DNA from: Siphonodentalium dalli
Taxonomy: Eukaryota > Mollusca > Scaphopoda > Gadilida > Siphonodentaliidae
Direction: 5' to 3'
Assembly (NCBI GenBank): GCA_032622095.1
Contig: CP136063.1
Coordinates: forward strand, 38,476,106-38,540,105
Length of the DNA stretch: 64,000 bases
In this document: one piece after another, positions 1 through 10,308 of the stretch
Layout of the letters: each line of letters opens with the position of its first letter
How positions within the stretch are numbered: position 1 is the stretch's first letter
Program-made: the position numbers and the translations under genes
Notes under the pieces: generated by a model
What the model saw: only the letters and a program-made list of their open reading frames with translations
Told to the model about the DNA's origin: nothing
The model's database searches: none

Positions 1-512
1 GTTCAGTCAGATGTCCAGATTTTGTGAATACTTTCCCACATATATCACACTTGTATGGGCCATCACCTGTATGGATTATCCTCCTATGTTGCGTCAGATA
101 ACTTGATTGACTGAACGATTTCTCACATATATCGCACTGGTATGGCCGGTCGCCTATGTGGACATTCCTATGTTGTGTCAGAGTACTTGAATGAGTGAAG
201 GATTTCTCACATATATCACACTGATATGGCCGGTCACCTGTGTGGATTATCTTATGTCTGGTCAGATGTCTAGAGCATATGAATACTTTCCCACAACTAT
301 CACACTCAAATTGTGAGTGGTCAGTTGTGTGTATAACTTTGTGTTCCGCCTGGGTGCTTGATTTTTCGCTTTGGAAACGTTGAGAAACGTTGATCATCAG
401 CGTGGATTATATTTATATGTGCAGTCATATTTCCACAAAATAAACTATCCCATCTAATACATATATGTGGATTCAGATATTGTAATAGGCCTATCAGAAT
501 ATTTTCCTGCAT
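1..512 (-). pseudogene. C2H2 zinc-finger pseudogene, duplication copy A, cut by window edge
   Basis: Minus-strand reading gives an N-terminal segment (321-512, beginning MQENILIGLLQYLNPH) followed by about four C2H2 fingers of CDICEKSF type running off position 1. It is the duplicate of the 567-residue ORF at 23398-25101, aligned from position 24594 onward. Relative to that copy, a 9-base loss and a 10-base gain near 361-395 shift the frame, so the N-terminal reading stops at 321 and is disconnected from the fingers. One finger also carries an extra codon between its two histidines (H-x4-H). C2H2 arrays normally bind DNA in the nucleus; this copy is unlikely to make the full protein unless translation starts downstream. 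The rest of the array lies outside the window. Confidence 0.8.
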
Positions 513-756
513 CCATATTGCTCTGTTTTATATTCGACACTGTATGACCGAGGGTAAAAAGAAATTTCATTGGCCAATAAAAAGGACGATCTACCTTTGT
601 TACGCAGATGCAAAATAAATCCGTTACACTAACTTATAGTCGTATCTACAACACATATTTACTTTGTTTCTCGGAAGTAAAATTTAAAATCTGGTTTTGT
701 AGAATGGAAATATGTATTGGGCGATAGAAGCCCAACAGCCAAGTATTGTTTTATCG
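513..756. other. Upstream flank of the zinc-finger copy
   Basis: No gene is seen. The segment is nearly identical to 25100-25340 in copy B and would contain the 5' flank of the minus-strand zinc-finger unit. No clear core promoter was identified. Confidence 0.5.
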
Positions 757-1176
757 AATGCCGGCTGATACGGACCCTGGCTCTTACGGACCCTGACTCA
801 TACGGACCCTAGCTTTTACGGACCACCGGCTGATACGGACCCTGGCTTATACGGACCCTCGGCTTATACGGACCCTGGCTTATACGGACCTCAATTAAAG
901 TATACAATTTTATTTTTTATGTTTATTTAAATAAAATTAAAATACTGACAACATACATACTGAGATAACAAAAAAAAAACCTGATGATAACAAAAATGCA
1001 ACAACATTACATAAGACGAACATTATCTAAATTGGGACGTACAGCTTGGCGGCTTATTTCAGTAGTTTGCTGGCAGTTATCCTCACCAACGAGTAGTAGC
1101 TGTTATGCTCTCAAGTAGAACATTCAGGTTCAATGCAGGCATTGTGGAATTATGCTAGTCAAAAATAAATCAGTTG

Positions 1177-1180
1177 AATA
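1177..1180. repeat. Target-site duplication AATA, left
   Basis: AATA precedes the left LTR and recurs directly after the right LTR. The unoccupied homologous site at 25759-25762 has AATA once. Confidence 0.9.
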
Positions 1181-2296
1181 TGTGGTAGAGCACAGGGGTG
1201 GGTCTTAAGAGAACCATGTCGCTATCACAAACATTTGTAGGGCTCTGAGTCTTGATCATCTGGCAGGGTCTATAGTAAACTGAGCCTACCTTTAAAAGTC
1301 TTCATCATGCATTTATTCTATACTCATCATCATGCAATACCAAACGGAACACAATCCAACATCACGACACATGGATGACATCACACACATCTACACAGAC
1401 AGCTAGACATCCAACAACATCAAACATCAGACATCAATCCAGAGATCCAGATGACCAACGGGAGTTACTGTGAGGACCCTGGCGAACAAATACATAGGTT
1501 GTAGTTGCTGCCGAATAAATATCCAGTATGGATATTAATAAATATGTGAAATGTGATTGTGTCAAAAACCAACTTCCCTATTGTCGATATAAACAACTAT
1601 TTTGACACAATCCTAACTGTGACGAACAGTTAGAAATAAAGCCTATATTGCTAGTATGAAAGGAATATTATGAACGCAGCGTGCGATTTCCTAAATCCTA
1701 CATTATGGGGCAAATATATTTATGCAAATGTGACAACACTAAAGTTTCAAAACCGAAGACAATATCATTAAAATACAAGCTATATTAACGGGTGAAAACA
1801 TATAACAAAATATAACATACCATCCTTTGGAAAGCATAGGTCAGATGTCATACTGTAGTATTCATATATTACTTCTTAAACTTATTAAACATTCTTCGAG
1901 CATGAAGAAATTAGATATTGCGATGTTTACACCTTGGTGACGAAATACGGACTGAGAAAGCGCGGTAAATAAGCTTACCTGTGATTGGCTAAAACACCTT
2001 AGTTAGATCTAATACTGGGCGCTGAACTAGGCAGAGGAAGACTTAAACGGGTAAGAGATTGGGCGTAGATGGAAATAGGAAATAGCAAAATAGAGATCAG
2101 GAACCGAACTGGGAACGGGAAATTAAAGAACGGAATAGGGCGAAATGGAATGAAACGGAACAAGTACGCGGAATGAAATGATAATGCAGCTATACAATGT
2201 ATATTAGTGAGTTAGGTATAATAACTTAGTTAGTACACATGTGTAGCATGTAATAAAGGCATATACTGTTTTGGTATATAAAATAGCACTGTCACA
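1181..2296 (-). repeat. 3' LTR of Ty3/Gypsy element
   Basis: 1,116 bp, begins TGTGGTAGAG and ends CTGTCACA on the plus strand. It matches 10309-11421 except for three single-base differences and a GGG present only here near 1266. A minus-strand AATAAA lies at 1312-1317, a candidate poly(A) signal. Two hairpin-capable motifs are visible: GATTGTGTCAAAA (1555-1567) with its inverse at 1600-1612, and CTAACTGT/ACAGTTAG around 1613-1633. Confidence 0.95.
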
Positions 2297-2308
2297 CTCT
2301 CCCCTCTG
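2297..2308 (-). promoter_or_regulatory. Polypurine tract (plus-strand primer)
   Basis: Minus-strand CAGAGGGGAGAG abuts the 3' LTR. A purine run at this position is the usual RNase H-resistant primer for plus-strand DNA synthesis. Confidence 0.9.
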
Positions 2309-2988
2309 TTGACAAAATGACTCCCTAGTCATTTAAACAAATACTGAAAGGAAATGTCGCTAATAGACATGACTTTCAAACTCTGCAACTGATAATGGAA
2401 AATTATCATATAAACATTCTCATACACAGAGATAATCTTGACACCGACCTATCTTCAAAACTGAAATCAAATATCAGCATTATATTACTGCAACTAAATC
2501 AACTGAACTGACTCTTCACTATCTGGCGTAGACAGTAAACAATGTGAATATATCACACAATACCGCTGAAATGGAATCATCAATGATTCACACTGGCTGT
2601 TCTATCTGAGAACTTCAATCATGAATGCACAACAATCAACACAAATATGTTAAAATCATAATCATATATAGAAAGGAACACTTTATCACCTCACAGAGTA
2701 TATAACAAAAAAAAATAGAATTCCTTGAAAACAGGTACCTCATATGAGTCGTAGCTCTACACTGGATCGTCAGCTGGAATAAATGGAAATATCTCTGATC
2801 GTACGACGATGACAAGTGATACCTAACAATACATAATATCAATACATAATTTAAAAAAGAATCAATTTTAAAAACAACTAACACAACAGGACAATGCCTA
2901 TGTCCAATGTATACACACATCATTGAAACTGACATATCAGTAATATGGAATCACTGAATATAAGTGATCTGAACTGAAAATGAAAATC
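2309..2988 (-). other. 3' untranslated part of Ty3/Gypsy element
   Basis: AT-rich sequence between the last pol-like frame and the polypurine tract. A 99-codon minus-strand frame at 2636-2935 is hydrophobic and low-complexity and shows no envelope-like signal or motif, so no env gene is called. Confidence 0.5.
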
Positions 2989-3543
2989 TTATTCGTCCAA
3001 GATAGTTTTCAGAATAGATTGGAAAACATCTGGAGTAACCTTGGTGCAAATCTGATCTTGCATCAGCTTACGCAAAAGCTGATTCTTATACTCATCTTTT
3101 CCACATGGATTGGGCTGGATGTTCTTAGATACATAGTCGCCCATCCATGATGGAGGCTTCTTTGTTCTACTAGATTTCCTAGGTACTGGCTTCGGTCTGG
3201 AATCTGAAAGAGAAATACTTTCTCTATCTCCACTCTGACTACTACTCGAGGCACCATCATCACCTGAAACATTCGCACCATCAACATTACCATCAACAAC
3301 AACAGTATCTTCTGCAATAGGTGCTAAAGGTACACGGACAATATCAACAACTTCATCATCATTATTCTCATCAGCCTCATCATTGCTATCACCTGTGGAA
3401 CGAAGTTCAAGTTGACCTGTCGAATCCTGTGTAGCTGAAATATCAACATTACTGTCATCACCGACATCAGTTCTAACTTCCCTGAACTCATCTATTTGAG
3501 TGCGGTCGTCACCACAGGAAGAAGAAATACCACCAGCTTCCAA
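2989..3543 (-). pseudogene. Ty3/Gypsy pol C-terminal tail, displaced frame
   Basis: A 184-codon frame, very acidic in its first two thirds (D/E/S-rich), ending in a basic PRKSSRTKKPPSWMGDY stretch. A motif of this R-R/K-P-P-x-W form is typical of the extreme C-terminus of many animal Gypsy pol proteins after the integrase. It overlaps the preceding frame by about 50 bases in a different register, so a frameshift separates it from the integrase tail. No ATG at its listed start; translation would depend on readthrough from upstream. Confidence 0.6.
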
Positions 3544-4007
3544 TCTCGCAGGAAAGTCGTCACCCCGACGAGAGGAGCTGAACTGTCCACTGCATTAGGA
3601 GCAGATTTTATACCTGCAACGCCCTGTGGAACAAAACAAATCACCGACTCTTCATCTGAACCATCTATATTATGGTCTGAACCATTAATATGGTTATCAC
3701 GAACTTCATCACGTGAAGTATCACTACCAGTACCTGGAATATGACGTTTCCGAACCTTAGGCTCTGGTGGCCGTACAGGTGGGATAAGAGGATCCACAAT
3801 TGGGGCATCAGCATCTCTCTGTTCAAGAGGAGATTTAAGGTCTGTGTCGTCATCTGGAAAGTCAAAGGGTAAAGAACCAATAGGCAACAAGTGGTTCCTA
3901 TGTAAAGTTCTTTGCTTTCCATTGTCATCTTCTAAATTAAAAACAGGAATGTCAGAATTGGGTTGGGATTTAACAGTGTATACTTCAGAATCATATTTAT
4001 CTGCCAA
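3492..4007 (-). pseudogene. Ty3/Gypsy integrase C-terminal region, displaced frame
   Basis: A 171-codon frame opening with ADKYDSEVYTVKSQPN and TLHRNHLLPIG, the conserved C-terminal integrase module (capsule-like beta fold) of Gypsy elements that follows the catalytic core. It is out of register with the main pol frame ending at 4009. A short loss in the sequence just upstream (about 4030-4055) explains the shift. The remainder is acidic and proline-rich without recognised domains. Confidence 0.75.
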
Positions 4008-4008
4008 T

Positions 4009-7000
4009 TTATGTCTGCCTTCGAAAGCTATTGTCTTTACTAAGACCTACATGTATAGTTGCACCACGAAGCTTTCGATTATAATATTTGGCATTACTAC
4101 TCTGAGCACCCGACATAGATTTGGATTCTAATCTGTAAGAATCAGAAAGTCTTTGTCTAAGGTCTGAAACATAATCACAATAAGAAGTTTGATCAGAATC
4201 AGGTTTATTCAGACCAAATAAAACATCAAGAGGTAACCGTGGTTCTCTTCCGAACATCAACTGAAAAGGAGCAAAACCAGTAGTTTCATGCCTAGTACAA
4301 TTGTAAGCATGAACAAGAGGACCTATATGTGATTTCCAATCATGTTTCTGGTCAGTATTAAGAGTACCTAACATACTAATAAGTGTGCGATTAAATCGCT
4401 CTGTAACACCATTCCCCATCGGATGATAAGGAGTAGTTCGGGACTTCTTGATGCTGCAAAGCTGACAAAGTTCAGAAATAAGTTGAGATTCAAAATTAGC
4501 ACCTTGATCACTATGAATACGTTGAGGATAACCATAATGAATAAAGAAATTGTTAAACAATACATCAGCAGTAGTCTTTGCAGTCATGTTCCTTGTAGGA
4601 TAAGCCTGTGCATATTTAGTAAAATGATCTGTCATAACAAGAACATATTGGTAACCACCTTTAGAACAATCAAGAGTAAGAAAATCAATACAAACAAGTT
4701 CAAGAGGTTGAGAAGTAGTAATGGATACCAAAGCGGCTCTGAAATTCGGATTAGTTTTCACTCGAAGACATCTATGACAATGTTTTATCCAATCATCGAC
4801 AGCACTGTCGATACCTGGAAAATAAAACCTTTCTTTCACAAGTGAAACTGTTCTGTCACGACCTGGATGTCCTATATCATTATGTAATGATTTAAGAACA
4901 AAAGTAATCTGTGAATGTGGTAAAACAAGCTGAGTGGTGGTTTTACCATTAAAAGTGGACTCTCTATAAAGAACTCCTCGCTGCAACCTAAGCTTAGAAA
5001 AATGTCTTAAAAATGCTGAATGAAGCTTAGAAGGGGGAAGGGACTTTCTCTTTGGGCAACTATTTCTTCTCACGGCTGATAACCATATGGACAATACATC
5101 ATCTCTTTCCTGCAATCTTCTCCAATCCTTATAATTCATTTCGTCAAGATCATGACCTACATCATCTTGAACAGAATTTAAAACATCAGTGCTGCAACAT
5201 AAACTTTCAACAAAAGGTTGCTGCACCTGTAGTGAATTACAAATAACTTGTACTGAATCATTTGTAATAATATCTGAAGGAGGTGTATCCAACCTAGATA
5301 AGGCATCTGCATCGGTATTAGATTTACCGGGTCTGTAAACAATATCAAATTTAAAAGAACCTAAGGCTGATAACCATCTCTGTCCAGTAGCATCTAATTT
5401 GGCTGAAGTTAAAACATATGTTAAAGGATTGTTATCAGTATACACTACAAAATAATTACCATATAAATAGTCATAAAACTTTTCTGTAACTGCCCATTTT
5501 AAAGCTAAAAATTCTAACTTATGTGCCGGATAATTCTTTTCTGCTGCTGTGGTTCCTCGGCTGCCATATGTAATGACTCTCTTCACGCCATCGATCTCCT
5601 GGTAAAGGACACAACCTAAACCATGAAGGGACGCATCAGTATGGACTTCAAAGGGCTTGCTGTAATCGGGGTAACCTAAAATTGGGGGATTAGAAAGACG
5701 ATCTTTCAAAGTATCAAAAGCAGACTGCTGCTCATGCTCCCATTTCCATTTCCCTGTAAAAGAGGATTTAACCTTGTTCTTTGGCTTCTTTGTATTTGTA
5801 GGGGGAAGTAAATCTGTCAAGGGCTTAGCAATCCTGGAAAAATTAGGACAATATTTTCTGTAATAACCTGCAAAGCCAAGAAATGATCGCAATTGATCAG
5901 AGTTCTTGGGAACTGGCCAGTTGACAATTTTGTCAACTTTCGCAGGATCCGTCTCAATACCTTTCTCTGAAACAACATGGCCTACATATGAGACACGGCG
6001 CATGAAAAATTTACACTTTGCTGGAGCCAGTTTCAAACCGCATTCTCTGAGCCTGTCAAAAACAAGTCTAAGTCGCTCCAACATCTCTGGAACAGATTTT
6101 GACCATACAATGACGTCATCAACATAAATATTACATATATTCCTGTTAAGACCATCGAGGCAGTTTTCCATCATTCTCTGAAAGCTAGAAGGACTATTGT
6201 TCAAACCAAATGCTAATCTATTATATTCATAGAATCCTAGACCTCCAACAGTAAAAGCTGTTCTCTCCTTGTGCTCCTCTGCAATCTCCAATTGATGAAA
6301 ACCAGATTTCAGGTCGAGAACTGAGTAGTACTTGGCACCTGCTAAGTAATCAAAAAGGTCTTCAGGCCTAGGGAGTGCATAATTATCTGGAATAGTGCGT
6401 TTATTTAAAATTCTAAAATCTGTACACATACGAAGGTCATTTGAACCCTTCTTCCTAACTAAAACAACATTAGAAGAATATGCACTGTGAGATCGGCGTA
6501 TAATGCCGGCAGCTAACAACTGATGAAGATGATTTCTCACTTCATCAATCATGCTTGGAGGTAAACGTCTCGGACGATCCTTGAAAGGTGTAGAATCATA
6601 CATGTCGATCCTATGCTTAACTGCACTGTAAAAACCTAAGTCAAGATCATGCTGTGAAAAAACATCTGAAAATTCTTTGATAAGATTCAATGCAACAGAT
6701 ATATCCTTTGCATCATCAAGAGAAGAAACATCAATAGTAATTTTATCAAGAAATGCAGAGGTAGTTTCTGAACCTGGGGAGGTTTCAATATCTTGCTCAA
6801 CAGAGACTGGCTGTACCTGACAAATAACAGAGTTAGGTGCTATACTAATAGTCCTAGAAGAAATATTTGACAAGTGAACATCAACAGTATCAGTGCTCTT
6901 GAAATCATATTTCACAATATATGGACCTATCTCTAAAAATTTGAACCGTTCATCATCTGGAAGAGGCTGCAAAATAGCACATGTGGGTTGGTACGGAATT

Positions 7001-7668
7001 TTATGATCAATAAAACCAGTAACAACTTTCTTAGTATTAGGATGGAGAATAACATGAGTATTCTCAGCAGACTTTACATGACCTAGAACAAAGTTGTGTT
7101 TAGCAAGTTCTTTCTCCCTAGAAATCATGCATCTGAATGCCATGAACCAAGATGATGACAAGTTTGCATTCTGTAAAAACCTGTTACCATGTGCAGCCTG
7201 GCACAACTGCATGAGTTCTGAAAGAATATTAGTTCCTAGCAAAACTGGCACTGACATGTTATAAGAACTGTTTGGCACTACAAGAAAAATGAACTCTTTA
7301 CTGGAATCTTGTCCTAAAGAAGGAACTGTAATAGGACACTGAATATATCCAAGAAAAGGGAGTTTGTTACCATCAGCACACTCTATATTAAGTATAACGG
7401 ACAAGGGCTGCAAAGGAATATGTTTCAAGAAAATGCTGTAAAATTGCTCGCAAATTGTGGAGCAAGTAGAACCTGTATCAACAAGTGCCTTAGTATTGTA
7501 ACCTGAAACAATAATATCTGACTCCGTAGCATTTCCATTTATACAATGTTCCATACTGGAATCATTAACAAATTGTGATTTGTTAATATATCTCCGGGAT
7601 CTATCCTGTGGACGAAATTTTTTTATCTCTATCATAGTAGCGATAGTATCCACCTTTCCTGCAACCAA
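4009..7668 (-). CDS. pol: Ty3/Gypsy pol polyprotein (protease, RT, RNase H, integrase)
   Basis: 1,219 codons. Aspartic protease active site ALVDTGST at residues 62-69. Reverse transcriptase about 350-560, with the first catalytic Asp in VLDLKSG (D452) and YVDD at 515-518. RNase H with TDAS (D678), LALKWAV (E719 nearby) and YTDNNPL (D745). Integrase zinc-binding H929, H934, C964, C967 and catalytic D995, D1054, E1090 (GNGVTERFNR). All key residues are present. The frame ends early, soon after the core: a small deletion shifts the C-terminal domain into the next frame. The first residues overlap the nucleocapsid frame by 68 bases, which would suit ribosomal frameshifting. The LALKWAVTEKF motif resembles Gypsy lineages common in fish and marine invertebrates; clade assignment is inference. 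Confidence 0.93.
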   Translation of the reverse strand: MVAGKVDTIATMIEIKKFRPQDRSRRYINKSQFVNDSSMEHCINGNATESDIIVSGYNTKALVDTGSTCSTICEQFYSIFLKHIPLQPLSVILNIECADGNKLPFLGYIQCPITVPSLGQDSSKEFIFLVVPNSSYNMSVPVLLGTNILSELMQLCQAAHGNRFLQNANLSSSWFMAFRCMISREKELAKHNFVLGHVKSAENTHVILHPNTKKVVTGFIDHKIPYQPTCAILQPLPDDERFKFLEIGPYIVKYDFKSTDTVDVHLSNISSRTISIAPNSVICQVQPVSVEQDIETSPGSETTSAFLDKITIDVSSLDDAKDISVALNLIKEFSDVFSQHDLDLGFYSAVKHRIDMYDSTPFKDRPRRLPPSMIDEVRNHLHQLLAAGIIRRSHSAYSSNVVLVRKKGSNDLRMCTDFRILNKRTIPDNYALPRPEDLFDYLAGAKYYSVLDLKSGFHQLEIAEEHKERTAFTVGGLGFYEYNRLAFGLNNSPSSFQRMMENCLDGLNRNICNIYVDDVIVWSKSVPEMLERLRLVFDRLRECGLKLAPAKCKFFMRRVSYVGHVVSEKGIETDPAKVDKIVNWPVPKNSDQLRSFLGFAGYYRKYCPNFSRIAKPLTDLLPPTNTKKPKNKVKSSFTGKWKWEHEQQSAFDTLKDRLSNPPILGYPDYSKPFEVHTDASLHGLGCVLYQEIDGVKRVITYGSRGTTAAEKNYPAHKLEFLALKWAVTEKFYDYLYGNYFVVYTDNNPLTYVLTSAKLDATGQRWLSALGSFKFDIVYRPGKSNTDADALSRLDTPPSDIITNDSVQVICNSLQVQQPFVESLCCSTDVLNSVQDDVGHDLDEMNYKDWRRLQERDDVLSIWLSAVRRNSCPKRKSLPPSKLHSAFLRHFSKLRLQRGVLYRESTFNGKTTTQLVLPHSQITFVLKSLHNDIGHPGRDRTVSLVKERFYFPGIDSAVDDWIKHCHRCLRVKTNPNFRAALVSITTSQPLELVCIDFLTLDCSKGGYQYVLVMTDHFTKYAQAYPTRNMTAKTTADVLFNNFFIHYGYPQRIHSDQGANFESQLISELCQLCSIKKSRTTPYHPMGNGVTERFNRTLISMLGTLNTDQKHDWKSHIGPLVHAYNCTRHETTGFAPFQLMFGREPRLPLDVLFGLNKPDSDQTSYCDYVSDLRQRLSDSYRLESKSMSGAQSSNAKYYNRKLRGATIHVGLSKDNSFRRQT

Positions 7669-7960
7669 ATGCTTTATGCGTCAAATCACCACATTTCCAA
7701 CATCCGGTGTATCTACCAGATACATACTCTCCTTGTAATCTATCATGTGTGGGATTACTATAATCATTTCTCTCATCTGAAACATTATGTGACTCCTTCT
7801 GAAAATAATGAGCATTATCGCTTCTCTCAGTATACTGCCTGCTGCGATTCCTATTCCGATATCTCTGCGAACGCTGTCTGGAGTAAGAGTTATAACCAGT
7901 TATAATTATCATTTCTGTAATAATCATCATTGCTGTAATTATTATCATAATTATTTGCAC
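7601..7960 (-). CDS. gag: Nucleocapsid-type gag fragment with CCHC zinc knuckle
   Basis: A frame of about 119 codons; the convincing part is downstream of GYNSYSRQRSQRYRNRNRSR, an Arg/Asn/Tyr-rich basic stretch, followed by CWKCGDLTHKAFGC, a C-x2-C-x4-H-x4-C zinc knuckle that binds RNA in Gag nucleocapsids. It ends just inside the start of pol. Its first residues (Ile/Met repeats) are probably out-of-frame reading of the Asn/Asp-rich segment of the upstream frame at 7890-8054, so the real protein likely joins these two frames. No capsid domain or major homology region is visible. Confidence 0.7.
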   Translation of the reverse strand: MQIIMIIITAMMIITEMIIITGYNSYSRQRSQRYRNRNRSRQYTERSDNAHYFQKESHNVSDERNDYSNPTHDRLQGEYVSGRYTGCWKCGDLTHKAFGCRKGGYYRYYDRDKKISSTG

Positions 7961-8054
7961 TATTTCTCTTCAACTCCTCTATCTGAACTGTCAAGTCCAT
8001 AATCTCAGCTCTCAGGTTTTTCAACATAACTTCTTCTGAAATCTGTGACGCCAT
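7890..8054 (-). CDS. Putative gag N-terminus, short coiled-coil frame
   Basis: Reading from the ATG at 8054 gives 54 codons beginning MASQISEEVMLKNLRAEI, a heptad-like amphipathic helix, then an Asn/Tyr/Asp-rich tract, then a stop at 7890-7892. The following nucleocapsid-type frame lies in another register and takes over within the Asn-rich tract. This is the first plausible start after the long leader. Too short for inclusion by ordinary ORF length limits; called from its position and composition, so confidence is moderate. Confidence 0.5.
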   Translation of the reverse strand: MASQISEEVMLKNLRAEIMDLTVQIEELKRNSANNYDNNYSNDDYYRNDNYNWL

Positions 8055-10290
8055 CTTTCGCTAACTCGGAAATAGCTAGAAAAAGTTTGAAAATATTTCA
8101 ACCACGATCGACCTACAAATTCTAAGAAATATCTTGGAGGAAAAAACAAGTGTCGCTTTAACTAACTGGAATAAAAAATAATTCAAGTCGAAACCTACAA
8201 AAGAATTTGGGGAAAGTGAAAAGGTCAAAGTAATTAACCTTGTTGAACGCTGAAAACGTTAAGTGAAAATAGACTAAACTCAATATCTGAAAAACCGACG
8301 CACTGAAATTTATACAGAAAAACCTAAGTATTTTCTGCCTACCAACTCAGAAATCACTGAAATACAAAATTCAATTTGTAATTAAACCTGCGGGAAAAAA
8401 AAAATTCTGCGGAAAAAAATTTTAATTTAAGAAAAATTCCAACTACGTAAGAAAGTTTCTGAAAAATATATTTATCAAGTTCACCGTAACTCAGACAACT
8501 GTAAGTCACCTACAATTTAACTACCAAGTGAATACCTACAAGTCGCATAAAAATTCAAAATTAATGTGCGATTAAATATTCAAGTCACCCATTTCCGCTC
8601 GCTATCTGACGTCAACTGAAAAAAATTCAAAGTCAGATCTAACCTGATCTATCATAAACTACAACTCAACAATGGAAAAATAAATTAATTTTCCACGACG
8701 TCACTAACAAGTCACCTAATTTCAAGTTAATTGTGCCGTCCGGCGACAAAACTGAAATATAATCAATCACGTGTTGACACAACAACACATATGAACATTA
8801 AAGTTCACCGTCAACTGAAAGTTGATTCGAAAAATTATTTTCCGAACTTGCTCTGAAAAATCACCTATCTTCGAGCTATATACTCCACCGTCAACTACAA
8901 AATTCTCAAATCACAATTCACCGTCACTGAAAATCAATAAAGATTTTTACAATCACCTATTGTCGCACTATAAATTCACTATCGTCTGAAAATTTGAACA
9001 CAAATTTCACTTCCGCTTGCATGCTAAGTGTGGACTGGCTGAAAATTTATAAGTTTTCTTGCCGACAACTGCTACTAGTTAGTTTGGTTAAGTTAACTTC
9101 CACCTAATTAGTGTCGCGAAGAATTTAATTCATGCACCTATTTGATGAAATGAGATGAAAGCAAGCGCGATGCATACTTGGCTCACAAAAAAAATTCAGT
9201 GGGAAAGAGGGTGCGGCAGGGGAGGGTCAGGGTTGACTCACCGTTAACCTGAGACTCCGACAACTGCAGCCTTCGACACCAACTTACCATGTCACGACTA
9301 TCAGCAAACCAAGATGACAACACCTGCTTGTACTACCAGAACTAGTTGGGACAATTTGTCCAACACCGGGTCTGAAAACTACTAACTTATTAATGCAAAG
9401 TCAGAATTGCATTGCATAATGTTGGAGACAAAAGGTATTTATCACAATGTCACAAAAAAGTGACGACCGAATGTCAAGAAATTTAGAAAAATTCTCGACC
9501 AATTTCGGTTTCAGAAAATCTCCGGTAATGTGCAATGATATTCACCTTGCAATTCATAAGCTAACATTTGGCCTATGCTGTTTATACATTTATCAACAAA
9601 AGTCACTTTTTTGACAATATTTTTAGTCAAAGAGAAACTTTGACAGCATACAATACATAATGTGTGGCTGGACGGATATATTATATACCTAACTACACCT
9701 AAACAAAAGCTAATAATTAGCTTTAAAGGCTACTAAAGTTGGTCAGGCTATACAACAACAAACTACCATGTGCTTATTTGTTTACTTTCTGTTCTGACCA
9801 ATAGAAAATGTAATCCGGTGACGAAACGAAAACGAAACCACGGACTACCAAATTCCGGAAAACACAACTTTACCGGGTTTCAATTTACCAAAATCCGGAC
9901 CACAAAATATTGGCAGAATGACAAATCGAATTTAAAGTTTGGACTGTGCCCAAACGCTAAAAACGACTAAACAGAGCTGACAATACAAAAATTTAGACAT
10001 CATTACAAGTTTAAAGGAATACAGCCACACCAAAACAATGTGTTTACATTTTCACTGAATAACATGAAAATTTCAAATTTTCAACAAAATTCATCAATTT
10101 TCAACAGAATTTATGTTTTTTATGCATTTTTTAGCATAAAACTGTTCAAATCGGATTGTCTCTTCCACTCCAACGCTGAATATCTTCAGAAATCCTGATT
10201 GTCATTTTTCAGACCGAAAACACGAAATTTCACAAAGTTCCAATTTTCTCACCAATTTTAAAGTTCCACACTATACTCAGAGATTAAAGC
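8055..10290 (-). other. Long leader of the Ty3/Gypsy element
   Basis: About 2.2 kb between the primer-binding site and the first gag-like ATG, with no long minus-strand frame. AT-rich, with recurring degenerate motifs such as CACCGTCAACTGAAA (8580-9000). A plus-strand 66-codon frame at 9770-9970 has no recognisable features. Any capsid-coding sequence that once existed here is unrecognisable. Confidence 0.6.
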
Positions 10291-10307
10291 TATACACTTG
10301 GGCGCCA
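10291..10307 (-). promoter_or_regulatory. Primer-binding site, tRNA-Lys type
   Basis: One base inside the 5' LTR, the minus strand reads TGGCGCCCAAGTGTATA. The first ten bases match the 3' end complement of a metazoan tRNA-Lys; similarity then fades. This primes minus-strand DNA synthesis. Confidence 0.75.
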
Positions 10308-10308
10308 T

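Noticed and set aside
2636-2935. Possible env gene after pol in the Ty3/Gypsy element
   Set aside because: Only 99 codons, no signal peptide followed by a cleavage site, no heptad or glycoprotein features; lies in AT-rich 3' untranslated sequence.
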